From positions 344,514 through 408,513 of the forward strand of contig JAFEBP010000007.1 of NCBI GenBank assembly GCA_018242605.1: a stretch of DNA of 64,000 nucleotides. The letters run 5' to 3'. Under the pieces are notes generated by a model. The model made no database searches. It was given only the letters and a program-made list of their open reading frames with translations, and was not told the DNA's origin. Shown piece by piece: positions 8,963 through 17,492 of this stretch; positions within the stretch are counted from its first letter, which is position 1; the number at the start of each line of letters is the position of its first letter. The DNA is from Planctomycetota bacterium (GTDB lineage Bacteria; Planctomycetota; Phycisphaerae; Phycisphaerales; UBA1924). A program made the translations under genes and the position numbers.

Positions 8963-10528
8963 TCAAGGGAAGTGCAGTTTGAACCGCGGATCGAACCCGG
9001 TGTCAACCGCCCGCTTGTTGATGTATGCCAGTTTGGGCATCACCGGAGCCGCGAACGTCGTGCCGGTGGCATCGCGATTGATGCGGATCGACCCGATTCG
9101 GCTGCGGGTGTCCACGAATCGGTCGTCCGCGGTGATCAGATTGCCATCGACCGGATCCAATCCCGCGGCGAACAACGAGCCGGTGACCGACCCGCTGATC
9201 GTGATGCTGCCGATGCTGCCCGCTCCGAAAGTGTCCGCGGCGGTGCCCGTGCCGCCCAGATTGACGTCTGATCCAAGGTCGGCCCCCGCCAGCAGCGCGG
9301 CGTTGGTCATGTTGCCCCGGACCGAGAAGGCGCCGAACGACGCCGCGGCGACGAAGCCGCCCATGTTGCCCAGCACGCCGAAACTGGCGATGGAACCGGT
9401 CACATTCGCCGCGAACGTCGAGGCAACGCTTCCCGCTCGCAGCGATTTGATACCGCCGATGATGTCCCATTGCCCGCTGACCGCGCCCGTGATGTCCGCT
9501 TTGGTGAGCACGACGCGGGACGTGCCATCGCCCGAGAGATTGAGGTCCGGGGTGAACGCGCCCGCGATCGACAGAGTCCCGATCCACGGCGCGATGATCG
9601 CGTCGCGGCCAGAATCGGTCGTCGTCCAACTCTGGGCCGAGATGCTCCGGATGCTCTGGCCGGAAGAGAGGCTGGAGTTCTGAACGATCCCGAGCGAAAT
9701 CACGGCCGGCGACTGCCCGCTGCCGATCGTCCACGTGGAACCCACCACATCTCTGATCAGCATGGATCCCAGGCTTCCGCTGATGCTGATGTTGCCCGAA
9801 ATGTCGGTGCGGGGCGCGTAGATCTTGCGGATCGAGCCGTTGATGGTGATCCCGGCGAACGTCGAAGACACGAACTGGTTGGGCGTGAGAATCCGCAAGT
9901 CCGTGCGGCTCGTGGTGCCGGTCAGTTCCAGCGTGGGCGCGTTGTTGCCGTTGGGAATGAGCCGACCCGTGCCCGGGCCCTTGAGGACAATCTCCACAAA
10001 CTGGAAACCAGGAAGATTCGTTCGCAGCGTCAGTTCGGTCGACTGCCCCACCTGACCAAAGTCGTATTGCACGGGCACGAGCCCGGCGGCCACTGCCGTG
10101 TTGTTCGTCGTGACAGAGTCCGTTGCGCCCTCGGTCGCGGTGATCCGGGCGATGAGCCGGTAGTCTCCCGGCGTGAGCACCGAACCTTGGCGGATGCCCG
10201 CGAGGTCGTGCGGGATCAACTCGTCGAACCGCTCCACCCTCCGGCCCGACGCGTTGAGAATCTTGGGCAGCACCCGCGACGCGATCTGATAGTCCCCGGT
10301 GCCCAGCGCATCGTCGCGAGAAAGGAACAGGTCCAGCGTCATCGTGCCCGTCGACTTGGCGTCCCCGATGTTCTCGACCACCACCGTGGATTTCACCGAT
10401 CGCTCACCGAAGAAATGAACGAACGAGGATGTCGCGGTCACCGAGGAAACGATCAGGTCCGCCGCGAGCATCGCACGCTGCTCGAGAGTCTGAAAGTGTG
10501 AATCCGCCTGTTCGTGGTGCTTGTGCAT
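8963..10528 (-). CDS. Secreted LEQR-xLL-tagged protein (paralog 1)
   Basis: The protein has 521 residues from the ATG at 10528. It has no classical signal peptide. Instead it has the N-terminal tag TLEQRAMLAAD, of the LEPR-xLL type known from large exported planctomycete proteins. Residues about 25-170 resemble a CARDB-like beta-sandwich. The rest is a regular series of short strands with repeated Gly-Ser-Ile/Leu and ISGS motifs, probably a beta-helix. A phrase FAAGLDPVDGN near the end recurs in similar form in the neighbour ending at 11087, which has the same layout. Function is unknown; export and a surface or matrix role are inferred. Confidence 0.7.
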   Translation of the reverse strand: MHKHHEQADSHFQTLEQRAMLAADLIVSSVTATSSFVHFFGERSVKSTVVVENIGDAKSTGTMTLDLFLSRDDALGTGDYQIASRVLPKILNASGRRVERFDELIPHDLAGIRQGSVLTPGDYRLIARITATEGATDSVTTNNTAVAAGLVPVQYDFGQVGQSTELTLRTNLPGFQFVEIVLKGPGTGRLIPNGNNAPTLELTGTTSRTDLRILTPNQFVSSTFAGITINGSIRKIYAPRTDISGNISISGSLGSMLIRDVVGSTWTIGSGQSPAVISLGIVQNSSLSSGQSIRSISAQSWTTTDSGRDAIIAPWIGTLSIAGAFTPDLNLSGDGTSRVVLTKADITGAVSGQWDIIGGIKSLRAGSVASTFAANVTGSIASFGVLGNMGGFVAAASFGAFSVRGNMTNAALLAGADLGSDVNLGGTGTAADTFGAGSIGSITISGSVTGSLFAAGLDPVDGNLITADDRFVDTRSRIGSIRINRDATGTTFAAPVMPKLAYINKRAVDTGFDPRFKLHFP

Positions 10529-10804
10529 AGGGGTGGGCCGCAAGGCAATAGGCTCTATCGGGCATCCGCTCGGTTGTGCTGAGAACGCCCCGGGGGCCGT
10601 GAATGCTATGCGGCGACGGGCAGATCCCGGCACCGCGCCGTTCAGTTCAGGCCCCCAACACCCCAACCCGTTGAGGGCACGGGCCGGGACGCTCCCGACT
10701 CTCTCAACGTCCCGCCACGACCGGTCAATCCCCATACGCTCCAGCAGTCCATCGGGTTCCCGGGCGGCCCAGTTGCACACCGCCCGCCAACGAAAGGTCG
10801 GAGC

Positions 10805-11074
10805 ATGAGAGGTTTCCTGGGTCTTGTATTGACGCTGCTCGGCGCCGCCGTCATGCTCTACGGAGCGTCCATCGCTCTCAAGGAACTAGGTGGCCTCTAC
10901 CAGGGCGCCCTGGACAACCCGCTCGGCCAACCCGCCGACAATGAAAAACACACCTCGGACACAATGGTCCGCGGTGTGCTCGTGGGTGCAGCGGGAGTTC
11001 CGCTGTTTCTCGTTGGTACCGTCCTGATCAAGGTCGCGATGTTCCGCAAACGCGGCAATCTCGCGGCCCGGTAG
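10805..11074 (+). CDS. Small membrane protein with two membrane segments
   Basis: The protein has 89 residues. Two hydrophobic segments (about 3-26 and 56-78) are joined by a polar loop with several Asp, Glu and Lys residues, and the end is basic (FRKRGNLAAR). A GAAAGG site precedes the ATG. It lies between the two LEQR-xLL paralogs, both on the other strand. No family is recognised; coding is supported by codon bias and a good ribosome site. Confidence 0.65.
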   Translation: MRGFLGLVLTLLGAAVMLYGASIALKELGGLYQGALDNPLGQPADNEKHTSDTMVRGVLVGAAGVPLFLVGTVLIKVAMFRKRGNLAAR

Positions 11075-11086
11075 CCCAGTCGCCGA

Positions 11087-12643
11087 TCAGCTCACCGGCT
11101 CGAGCAGCAGGAAGCGAGCGTCGTCAGCCGTCAGCAGCGATACGCCGCCGATCTTCGCCCGCAGCGGGAGCGTCATCGCCGCGAACATCACGTCCTCCGC
11201 CTGCCCGCGGATTTCAACGCGCCCGATCATGCCGTTACCGCCGGGCATGTCGTCCTCGTCCAGCAGCGTGCCGTTGACGGGGTTCACGCCCGCCGCGAAG
11301 CGTGCGCGACCGACCTCGCCCTTGATACGGATGTCGCCGATGGAGCCCGCGGCCCAGCCGACCGCGCCGCCGTTGCCCGACGAAATCGCGTCCATGTCGT
11401 CCGATGTGAAGGTCGCGCCGGCGCCGACTTCCAGGTTGGTCGCGGTGGTGACCTCAACGCGCGTGACCGTCCCGGCCCACAGCGTCGCCTCCACGGCGTT
11501 CGTGGTCGCGAAGGAACTCACCACGCCGCTGGCGAGCAAAAGCCCGCCATCAACCGTCGCCGCCCTGAACGTGCCGACGTTGCCCAGCGCGATCATCTCG
11601 CCGCTGAACGTCCCGCCGATCGTGGCGGTGTTGATCGTGAGACGCGGAGCATTCGTGCCCGTCATGGTCGTGATGGCGGAGAAGTCGCCGCGGCTCTGCA
11701 GCCGGCCCATCCAGGGCGCCGTGATCCTGCTGAGCGAATCCTCCGGCACGTCGGGGTTGTTCGGATCGGTCAGCCACTGCCACGACGTCACGTCCATCGA
11801 GAGGATGGGAGTCACCGAGGAGACGCGTCCGTTGGCGACGTTGCCCATCTTCATGACCATCGCCGCGCCCGAACTGCCGACGCCCAGGTCAAAGTCCGTG
11901 AGATCGCCGGTGGTGAGCGCGCCCAGCGTGCCGAGGAGGTTCAGGCTGCCCGAGAAGTTGACCTTGGGCGCGAAGAAGGACTTGAGCGAGCCGTCCACGC
12001 TGATGTCAAGCTCGGTGTCCACGAGACCGTCGCCGCCCTTGACCGCCATCGTCGCAACCGAGGTGGTCGTCGTGTCCTGGAAGCGGAGCGTGGTGAGGCT
12101 GTCGCCCTCCCCGGGCGTGAACTCCGCGTAGCCGGGGCCCTTGAGTGAATACGTGATCACCGAGCCGTCGTCGTCGGTGGCCGTCATGACCACGTTGCGC
12201 CGGTTGCCGAAGCTGCCGAACATCAGCCTGAGGTCAAACACGCCGTCGAGCCACGATTCGTTGTTGCCCGGATCCGCGTCCGACGCCTCGCCCAGGTCGA
12301 TCGTCGCGCCCACGTCGTACGTGCCGGGTGTAGGAAGCCCGCTCACAGTGATCTTCGCCGTCACCGCCGCCGTCGCGCCCGGCCGCAGGTTGAGCTTCTT
12401 GACCACCGCCGCCACCTCGTGCATCGGGTCCTCGGCGTCGTTCGAGGGAGCCATGAAGCGAACCGTGGCAGGGCCCTTGAACACCTCGTCACCCTGGTTG
12501 GAAATGGTCGCCACCAGTGTGATCTTGTCTCCCGGAACCACGAATTCCGGTAGATTGTCCGCCACGGAAATGCTCAGATCCGCGGCGAGGAGTTGGCGTT
12601 GTTCAAGCTGAACGAAATGCTCGGGGGCGTGGCGCATGAGCAT
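11087..12643 (-). CDS. Secreted LEQR-xLL-tagged protein (paralog 2)
   Basis: The protein has 518 residues, or 516 if the ATG at 12637 is used. The N-terminal tag reads QLEQRQLLAADLSIS. A CARDB-like sandwich (about 20-150) contains GDKITLVATISNQGD and a later GTYDVGATIDLGE element. It is followed by strand-turn repeats similar to the paralog at 8963-10528. Both proteins end with a matching block: a GxVxxxxFAAGxxPVxGxL element, an acidic stretch, and a final FAA strand. The pair probably arose by duplication, with the small membrane-protein gene now between them. Function is unknown. Confidence 0.7.
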   Translation of the reverse strand: MLMRHAPEHFVQLEQRQLLAADLSISVADNLPEFVVPGDKITLVATISNQGDEVFKGPATVRFMAPSNDAEDPMHEVAAVVKKLNLRPGATAAVTAKITVSGLPTPGTYDVGATIDLGEASDADPGNNESWLDGVFDLRLMFGSFGNRRNVVMTATDDDGSVITYSLKGPGYAEFTPGEGDSLTTLRFQDTTTTSVATMAVKGGDGLVDTELDISVDGSLKSFFAPKVNFSGSLNLLGTLGALTTGDLTDFDLGVGSSGAAMVMKMGNVANGRVSSVTPILSMDVTSWQWLTDPNNPDVPEDSLSRITAPWMGRLQSRGDFSAITTMTGTNAPRLTINTATIGGTFSGEMIALGNVGTFRAATVDGGLLLASGVVSSFATTNAVEATLWAGTVTRVEVTTATNLEVGAGATFTSDDMDAISSGNGGAVGWAAGSIGDIRIKGEVGRARFAAGVNPVNGTLLDEDDMPGGNGMIGRVEIRGQAEDVMFAAMTLPLRAKIGGVSLLTADDARFLLLEPVS

Positions 12644-12782
12644 TCGATCGGCGCAATTCCTGCCGTTATGCGGGTTTCGCGACCCCGAGAGTCGTTGGGA
12701 AGTCGTTCAGCCCGGCATACCCGGTGCACCCTGTGAAGACCGTCAAGGTATCAGGAGCGAGAACTGTGGTGCCTCCCGGGGG

Positions 12783-12811
12783 TTGACCTCCCCCACCACA
12801 CACCGTACTTT
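12783..12811 (+). promoter_or_regulatory. Possible sigma-70 promoter for the exported helical protein
   Basis: TTGACC (12783-12788) and TACTTT (12806-12811) are separated by 17 bp in the 250-bp divergent gap. The start codon follows 82 bases later. The -10 box is only a partial match. Confidence 0.35.
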
Positions 12812-12893
12812 GTGCGCTGCCCCAAGCGGCCGGGAACCCATCGGTATACCCTTGGCCTCTCATTCCTGGGGACTACGAAAAAGGGACGCGGCG

Positions 12894-14009
12894 TTGACCG
12901 AGCGAATCTTCCTTAAGAACTTGTTGGTCCGAGCCATGTTTGCCGTGATGCCGCTGGCATTTTCGGGCACGGCCATGGGCCAGTTGAACCAGTTGGACGC
13001 CACCCTGCGGCACGCGCAGCAGTTGGGCGATGGCGAAAAGGAAAGCGTCCGGGCTTTCGTCGCCGCCAACTCCACCAACCTGAGCAACGCCGATCCCATG
13101 CTCATCAAAAAGGATCGGGGGGTGCTCCTGACACAGCTCGCCGATTCCAAGAACTCCGCGGCTTTCCGCATCGAGTATTCCAGGCAGTTGGAGCCGCTGC
13201 TGAGCCCGCTGGTCACCAACGCCAACGAAATCGTTGCCGTCAACGCCTTGACGATCGCCGGCGATCTCGCCACCGCTCCCGCCGCCAACATGCTCCTCCA
13301 GGCATGCGGCTCGGAAAAGCCCGCCGTGCGCTACCAGGCGGCGTACGGCCTGCGCCGCACGTTCGAAGCGCTGGGCAAGATGCCCACCCCCACGATGCGC
13401 GAAGATCAGGCCGCCGACACGATCAAGGCGATGGGCGCCAAACTCGTCGCCGAGTCCGATGCGCTCGTCACCGACGGGCTCGTGCTCGCCATGATCGAGG
13501 CCGCCGGAATTGGCCAGTACCGCCCCCAGGCCCTCCCGCTGCTGTACACCTCCATGACCACCAAGGTCAAGGGCATCCGCAACGCCGCGGCCCCGGAGGC
13601 CATGCTCCGCGCGGTGCTGCGGACCAACACCGGCCTGCGCGACGTGCTCACCGCCGCGACCTCCGGCCAGGTCGGCTCCGAAACCCTCAAGGGCTGCGCG
13701 GAGTTCGCGGCCGAGTCCATCGCGTACTGCGTCCGCACCGTGGAAGCCAAGGCGATGCCCGCCGACAAGGCCTCCCGTGAAGCCCACGCGCAGCTGGCTT
13801 CCGCCGCCGAGACGGTCATCCTGCTCTCGCTCGAGCAGCAGGGCGGCAAGCCCCCGGCGGCTAAGAAGATCGGCGACAACCTCAAGGCGGCCACTACCGC
13901 AGGCGACGCCCAGTTCTCGGTGGACGCACGGAGCCTCATCGGCCCCGGCGGGCTGCTCTCCAAGGATCCCTACAAGTTCCCGGATTCGCAGTTCCTCAGC
14001 GGCAAGTAA
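12894..14009 (+). CDS. Exported alpha-helical repeat protein of unknown function
   Basis: The protein has 371 residues if it starts at the TTG at 12894, which is well placed after AAGGGAC; an ATG at 12936 is the alternative. The N-terminus is a signal peptide (ending TAMGQ). The mature part is almost entirely predicted helix. It has a HEAT-like section near 105-150, where loss of a gene copy or subunit is echoed by the phrase PAVRYQAAYGLRRTFE, typical of HEAT/armadillo repeats. No catalytic motif is seen. It lies 42 bp upstream of a solute-binding protein on the same strand, so the two may be co-transcribed. Confidence 0.7.
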   Translation: MTERIFLKNLLVRAMFAVMPLAFSGTAMGQLNQLDATLRHAQQLGDGEKESVRAFVAANSTNLSNADPMLIKKDRGVLLTQLADSKNSAAFRIEYSRQLEPLLSPLVTNANEIVAVNALTIAGDLATAPAANMLLQACGSEKPAVRYQAAYGLRRTFEALGKMPTPTMREDQAADTIKAMGAKLVAESDALVTDGLVLAMIEAAGIGQYRPQALPLLYTSMTTKVKGIRNAAAPEAMLRAVLRTNTGLRDVLTAATSGQVGSETLKGCAEFAAESIAYCVRTVEAKAMPADKASREAHAQLASAAETVILLSLEQQGGKPPAAKKIGDNLKAATTAGDAQFSVDARSLIGPGGLLSKDPYKFPDSQFLSGK

Positions 14010-14051
14010 GCCGCTGCAATCGTTCGGGTTGGGCATGCGCGAGGATCGCCG

Positions 14052-15938
14052 ATGCTCAAACTCTCCATACCCATCCTGCTGCTCATCGCACTGCTCATCG
14101 GCGCGAACCTCGCCGACCGACCGCTGCCCCGCGCGGATTTCGTCGCCGTCAACAACGGCGACGTGAGCACGCTGGACTTCACCCAGATGTCCTGGCTGCA
14201 GGACTTTCGCGCCGCCCGCCTGCTCTTTGAAGGCCTCACCCGCAGCGACGTCTTTTCCAGGTCTTACGACACGATCCCCGCCGTCGCCGAGAGTTGGGAC
14301 ATGTCCCCCGACGGACGCGAGTACACCTTCCATATCCGCCGCGATGCCCGCTGGTCCAACGGCTCCCCGGTGACCGCCGAGAACTTCCGGGCATCCTGGC
14401 GGCGGATGCTCCTGCCCGACAACGGCGCGGATTACGCCAAACTCTTCCGCCTCATCGAAGGGGCCGACGAGTTCTACCGCTGGCGTGCCGCGGCCCTCAA
14501 GGACTTCGCCGCCACCGCCGCGGGGATGGACTCCAAAGCCCGCGCCGCCGCGGCCGAGGCGCTGTGGCGAGAGACTCTCCGCCGCTTCGACACCGCTGTC
14601 TCTCTGCGAGCCCCCGACGCACGCACCCTGCGTGTGGTGCTGACTAGGCCCACGCCCTATTTCCTCAGCCTCACCGCCTTCCCGGCCTTCTTCCCGGTCT
14701 ATTCGCCCGATCTCGCCGAGCGAGAACGCGTGGACCCCGCAACCGCCCAAGTGCACACCGACGCGGCGTGGTTCAAGCCCCCGCTGCTCACCTGCAACGG
14801 CCCCTTCACGCTCGAACGCTGGGTCTTCAAACGCGACATGCGCTTCCGCAGGAACCCCCACTACTGGGATTCAGCCAACATCGCGCTCGACACGATCTCG
14901 ATGCCCACCATCGACAACGGCAACGCCGCCGTCCTCGCATTCGGCACCGGCTCGGTCAATTGGGTCAGCGATGTCACCACCGGCTACCGCTCAGACATGC
15001 TCGACGCCAAGGGGCGGTTCTATGCCCAGCACCGCGAACAGGTCGAGAGCCTGCGGTCACAGGGCCTGGACCCGGTCGAGATCGATCGCCAGTTGCCGCC
15101 CGATCCGCGCGCCAACATCCACGCCTTCCCGGCATTTGGAACTTATTTCTACAACTTCAACTGTCGCGCGTCCCTGACCGACGGCCGCCCCAACCCCTTC
15201 GCCGACGCCCGCGTGCGCCGCGCCTTCACGATGGCCATGAACAAGGAGGCCCTCGTCTCCGTCATCCGACGCAGCGGCGAGCCCGCGGCGACCTCCCTCG
15301 TGCCCCCGGGCTCCATCGCGGGCTACACGCCCCCGCGCGGACTGCCCTTCGATCCCGCCGCCGCCCGCGAACTGCTCGCGCAGGCCGGGTACGCCGACCC
15401 CAAGTCCTTCCCCACCGTCGAGTTGCTGTTCAATAGCGACGGCGGACACGACGTGATCGCCCAGTCGGTCGCCAAGGACTGGGAGCAGAACCTGGGCGTT
15501 TCGGTCTCCCTCTCGCAGAAGGAGGTTCGCGTATTCCGCGAGCAGGTCAAGAGCGGAAACTTCATGGTCAGCCGCGGCACATGGTTCGGCGACTACGGCG
15601 ACCCCACCACCTTCTTGGACATTAGCCGCGCCGGTGACGGCAACAACGACCGCGGCTACGCCAATGACGAGTTTGAACGCCTCATGGTCGACGCCGAGAA
15701 CGAACGCGAGCCCGCCGCGCGGCTCTCGATCCTGGGGAAGGCCGAAGAACTTCTCATGGAACGCGATGTGCCGATGGCCCCCATCTTCCATTTCGTCCAG
15801 ATTTACCTTTTCGACGCCCACAAAATCACGGGAATTTCCCCGCATCCCCGGCAGGAGCAATGCCTCTACCTTGTGGATGTGTACGGCGACGCCAAAGGCT
15901 CGGACACGCCCAAACGGATGCACGAAGCCCCTCGGTGA
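14052..15938 (+). CDS. ABC transporter solute-binding protein, family 5 (oligopeptide/dipeptide type)
   Basis: This extracytoplasmic binding protein would deliver peptides or similar solutes to an ABC importer. It has 628 residues, normal for OppA-like proteins. The N-terminal hydrophobic segment (3-20) has no lipobox Cys, so it may be an uncleaved anchor. The family hallmark is present: a LFEGLTR segment, then PAVAESWDMSPDGREYTFHI and a WSNGSPVTAENF motif. GAGG sits seven bases before the ATG. No permease or ATPase genes are next to it, so it may pair with a transporter encoded elsewhere or have a sensing role. Confidence 0.88.
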   Translation: MLKLSIPILLLIALLIGANLADRPLPRADFVAVNNGDVSTLDFTQMSWLQDFRAARLLFEGLTRSDVFSRSYDTIPAVAESWDMSPDGREYTFHIRRDARWSNGSPVTAENFRASWRRMLLPDNGADYAKLFRLIEGADEFYRWRAAALKDFAATAAGMDSKARAAAAEALWRETLRRFDTAVSLRAPDARTLRVVLTRPTPYFLSLTAFPAFFPVYSPDLAERERVDPATAQVHTDAAWFKPPLLTCNGPFTLERWVFKRDMRFRRNPHYWDSANIALDTISMPTIDNGNAAVLAFGTGSVNWVSDVTTGYRSDMLDAKGRFYAQHREQVESLRSQGLDPVEIDRQLPPDPRANIHAFPAFGTYFYNFNCRASLTDGRPNPFADARVRRAFTMAMNKEALVSVIRRSGEPAATSLVPPGSIAGYTPPRGLPFDPAAARELLAQAGYADPKSFPTVELLFNSDGGHDVIAQSVAKDWEQNLGVSVSLSQKEVRVFREQVKSGNFMVSRGTWFGDYGDPTTFLDISRAGDGNNDRGYANDEFERLMVDAENEREPAARLSILGKAEELLMERDVPMAPIFHFVQIYLFDAHKITGISPHPRQEQCLYLVDVYGDAKGSDTPKRMHEAPR

Positions 15939-16032
15939 TGCCGCGGCCCACCAGAAGGAATCAAACGAATCACACCGCGGCCTGCCAGGAATCACCCCGC
16001 GATTCAGCCCAGCGACTCCCCCTGCATTCACC

Positions 16033-16458
16033 ATGACCGCAAACAGCACCAACCTCACACGCATCCGCGTCCGTTACTGCGAGTGCGACCCCATGGGCGT
16101 CGCTCATCACGCGGCATACATCCCCTGGCTGGAGATCGGCCGCACGGAACTGCTCCGTCAATCCGGCGAAACCTACGCCGCCTTGGAACGCAGCGGCCTG
16201 CTGCTGGTGGTCGTGAAGCTGGATGTCCGATACCGCCGTCCTGTCCGGTACGACGACGTTGTTGAAGTCCGCACGGAATGGTCCGGCGGTAGCCGTGTCA
16301 AGATCGAGCACACGTACGAAGTGCTGGTCGTGGAACCGGGGGCCAACACCCCGGAATCTGTCCCTTTCGTCGCCGCCGCGGCGAGCACCACGCTGGGGTG
16401 CATCGATCGCGACGGCAAGATCCGAGAACTCCCGGCATGGCTCGCGTCAGCGAGGTGA
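16033..16458 (+). CDS. Acyl-CoA thioesterase, YbgC/4-hydroxybenzoyl-CoA type (hotdog fold)
   Basis: This is a cytoplasmic hotdog-fold thioesterase of 141 residues that hydrolyses acyl-CoA thioesters. The signature at residues 10-30 has the form RVRYCECDPMGVAHHAAYI, in which the Asp is the catalytic residue of the family, followed by W-x-E-x-GR-TELLR. The later DVRYRRPVRYDDVVEV block is also typical. The ATG at 16033 matches the expected N-terminus. In other bacteria this family is often next to tol-pal genes; here it follows a solute-binding protein, so context says little. Confidence 0.88.
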   Translation: MTANSTNLTRIRVRYCECDPMGVAHHAAYIPWLEIGRTELLRQSGETYAALERSGLLLVVVKLDVRYRRPVRYDDVVEVRTEWSGGSRVKIEHTYEVLVVEPGANTPESVPFVAAAASTTLGCIDRDGKIRELPAWLASAR

Positions 16459-16558
16459 ACGCCGGCCACGACGGAGTCGATTGGGGAATTGGCCGACCAC
16501 AGCCCATGACTTGAAGGTAAACCGCGAGCACCCCAAACACAATACATACAAATCGCGG

Positions 16559-16585
16559 CTCGCAAGAAAATTGGGTTTTTGCGAG
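16559..16585. promoter_or_regulatory. 10-bp inverted repeat upstream of the dockerin gene
   Basis: Arms 16559-16568 (CTCGCAAGAA) and 16576-16585 (TTTTTGCGAG) pair with one G-T mismatch around a 7-bp loop and are followed by AAAATG. The same design occurs at 25430-25451, and both lie about 100 bp before a start codon. It could be an operator or an AT-rich terminator-like hairpin. Confidence 0.4.
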
Positions 16586-16632
16586 AAAATGAACACTTCG
16601 AAGACTGAATTTCCGGAATTTCGCGCTTCTAC

Positions 16633-16661
16633 TTGTGGGGAAAGTTTGTATCCTGTATCAT
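16633..16661 (+). promoter_or_regulatory. Sigma-70-type promoter of the short dockerin gene
   Basis: TTGTGG (16633-16638), a 17-bp spacer and TATCAT (16656-16661) lie 20 bases upstream of the start codon. The transcript would start close to GAGGAG, giving a very short leader. Confidence 0.6.
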
Positions 16662-16681
16662 CCTGTCGAGGAGATCTTTCA

Positions 16682-17089
16682 ATGAACACGCGACATTTCA
16701 TCGGCGCCATCTCGCTTTTGGCCGCCTCCACCGCATACGGCCAGGACTTCTCGATTCCCTGGTACACGATCGACGGCGGCGGCGGCACCAGCTCCGGCGG
16801 TGATTTCACCCTGTCGGGCACCATCGGCCAGCACGACGCCGGCGGCCCCATGACCGGCGGCGACTTCTCCGTCACCGGCGGCTTCTGGGTCGGCGCCGGC
16901 ACCGGCGGCGGCTGCAACCCCTGCCCCGCCGACTACAACCTCGACGGCGGCGTCGACGGTGTCGACGTTCAGGCGTTCTTCGCCGATTGGGAACAGGGCA
17001 CCGGCTGCGCCGACGCCAATCTCGACGGCGGCATCGACGGCACCGACGTGCAGGTCTTCTTTGCCGCTTGGGAAAACGGCGGCTGCTGA
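16682..17089 (+). CDS. Short secreted protein with GC-type dockerin
   Basis: The protein has 135 residues: a signal peptide (1-20, ending AYG), a Gly/Ser-rich segment of about 60 residues, and a dockerin. The segment carries a GGGTSSGGDFTLSGTIGQ motif that occurs in many small planctomycete exported proteins. The dockerin loops are DYNLDGGVDGVDV and DANLDGGIDGTDV. Cys residues before loop 1 and between the loops, and the final GGC, may form disulfides. The strong GAGGAG ribosome site, promoter and terminator mark it as an independent, probably well-expressed gene. The short body suggests a structural or linker role, not an enzyme. Confidence 0.85.
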   Translation: MNTRHFIGAISLLAASTAYGQDFSIPWYTIDGGGGTSSGGDFTLSGTIGQHDAGGPMTGGDFSVTGGFWVGAGTGGGCNPCPADYNLDGGVDGVDVQAFFADWEQGTGCADANLDGGIDGTDVQVFFAAWENGGC

Positions 17090-17123
17090 ACACGCCTCGC
17101 CAGGATCCAGACTCAACACACAC

Positions 17124-17162
17124 GCAACGGGCCGGCGATCATCGCTGGCCCGTTGTTTTTTA
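17124..17162 (+). terminator. Rho-independent terminator of the short dockerin gene
   Basis: A 15-bp stem with one G-T pair (17124-17138 with 17141-17155) is followed by a run of T residues. It starts 35 bases after the stop codon. Confidence 0.92.
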
Positions 17163-17235
17163 GTGATTGCTCTCGGCGGACGCGGCATCCCCGCGACAGC
17201 GTGCGTTCCCCGCCCGACTCACGCAAGAGTGCGCA

Positions 17236-17478
17236 TCACGCCCCGCCCAGCCCGCAGAAGCACCCGCGGCCCGGATTGCAGAACTTCGCCCCCACCGGGG
17301 CGTCATCGGGGCCGAGTTGCTCCTGCGTCTTGGTGCAGAAGTAGATGCGCGTGGATGACTCGTCATCAACCATGCCGGGCATGTTCTGACGTTCATCCAC
17401 GTACATGAGTTTGTGCCGCAGATGCAGGCACGTAACCTTCAGCGACACGGGGCGGAAATCTTCGGGTTCGTGGCTCAT
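17236..17478 (-). CDS. Small Cys-rich protein at the end of the molybdenum hydroxylase operon
   Basis: The protein has 80 residues and no signal peptide. It has Cys at residue 17 (in VTCLHLRHK), Cys48 (YFCTKTQ), Cys67 (FCNPGR) and the pair GCFCG near the end. The spacing suggests a metal or iron-sulfur site, but no family is recognised. It starts 15 bases after the stop of the FAD-subunit gene on the same strand, so it is probably the last gene of that operon. A role in cofactor supply, electron transfer or regulation is possible but unproven. Confidence 0.65.
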   Translation of the reverse strand: MSHEPEDFRPVSLKVTCLHLRHKLMYVDERQNMPGMVDDESSTRIYFCTKTQEQLGPDDAPVGAKFCNPGRGCFCGLGGA

Positions 17479-17492
17479 AGGTAGACCGCCGA

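Noticed and set aside
12873..14861. 662-codon open frame on the minus strand
   Set aside because: It spans two real plus-strand genes and their gap and has shadow-type composition.
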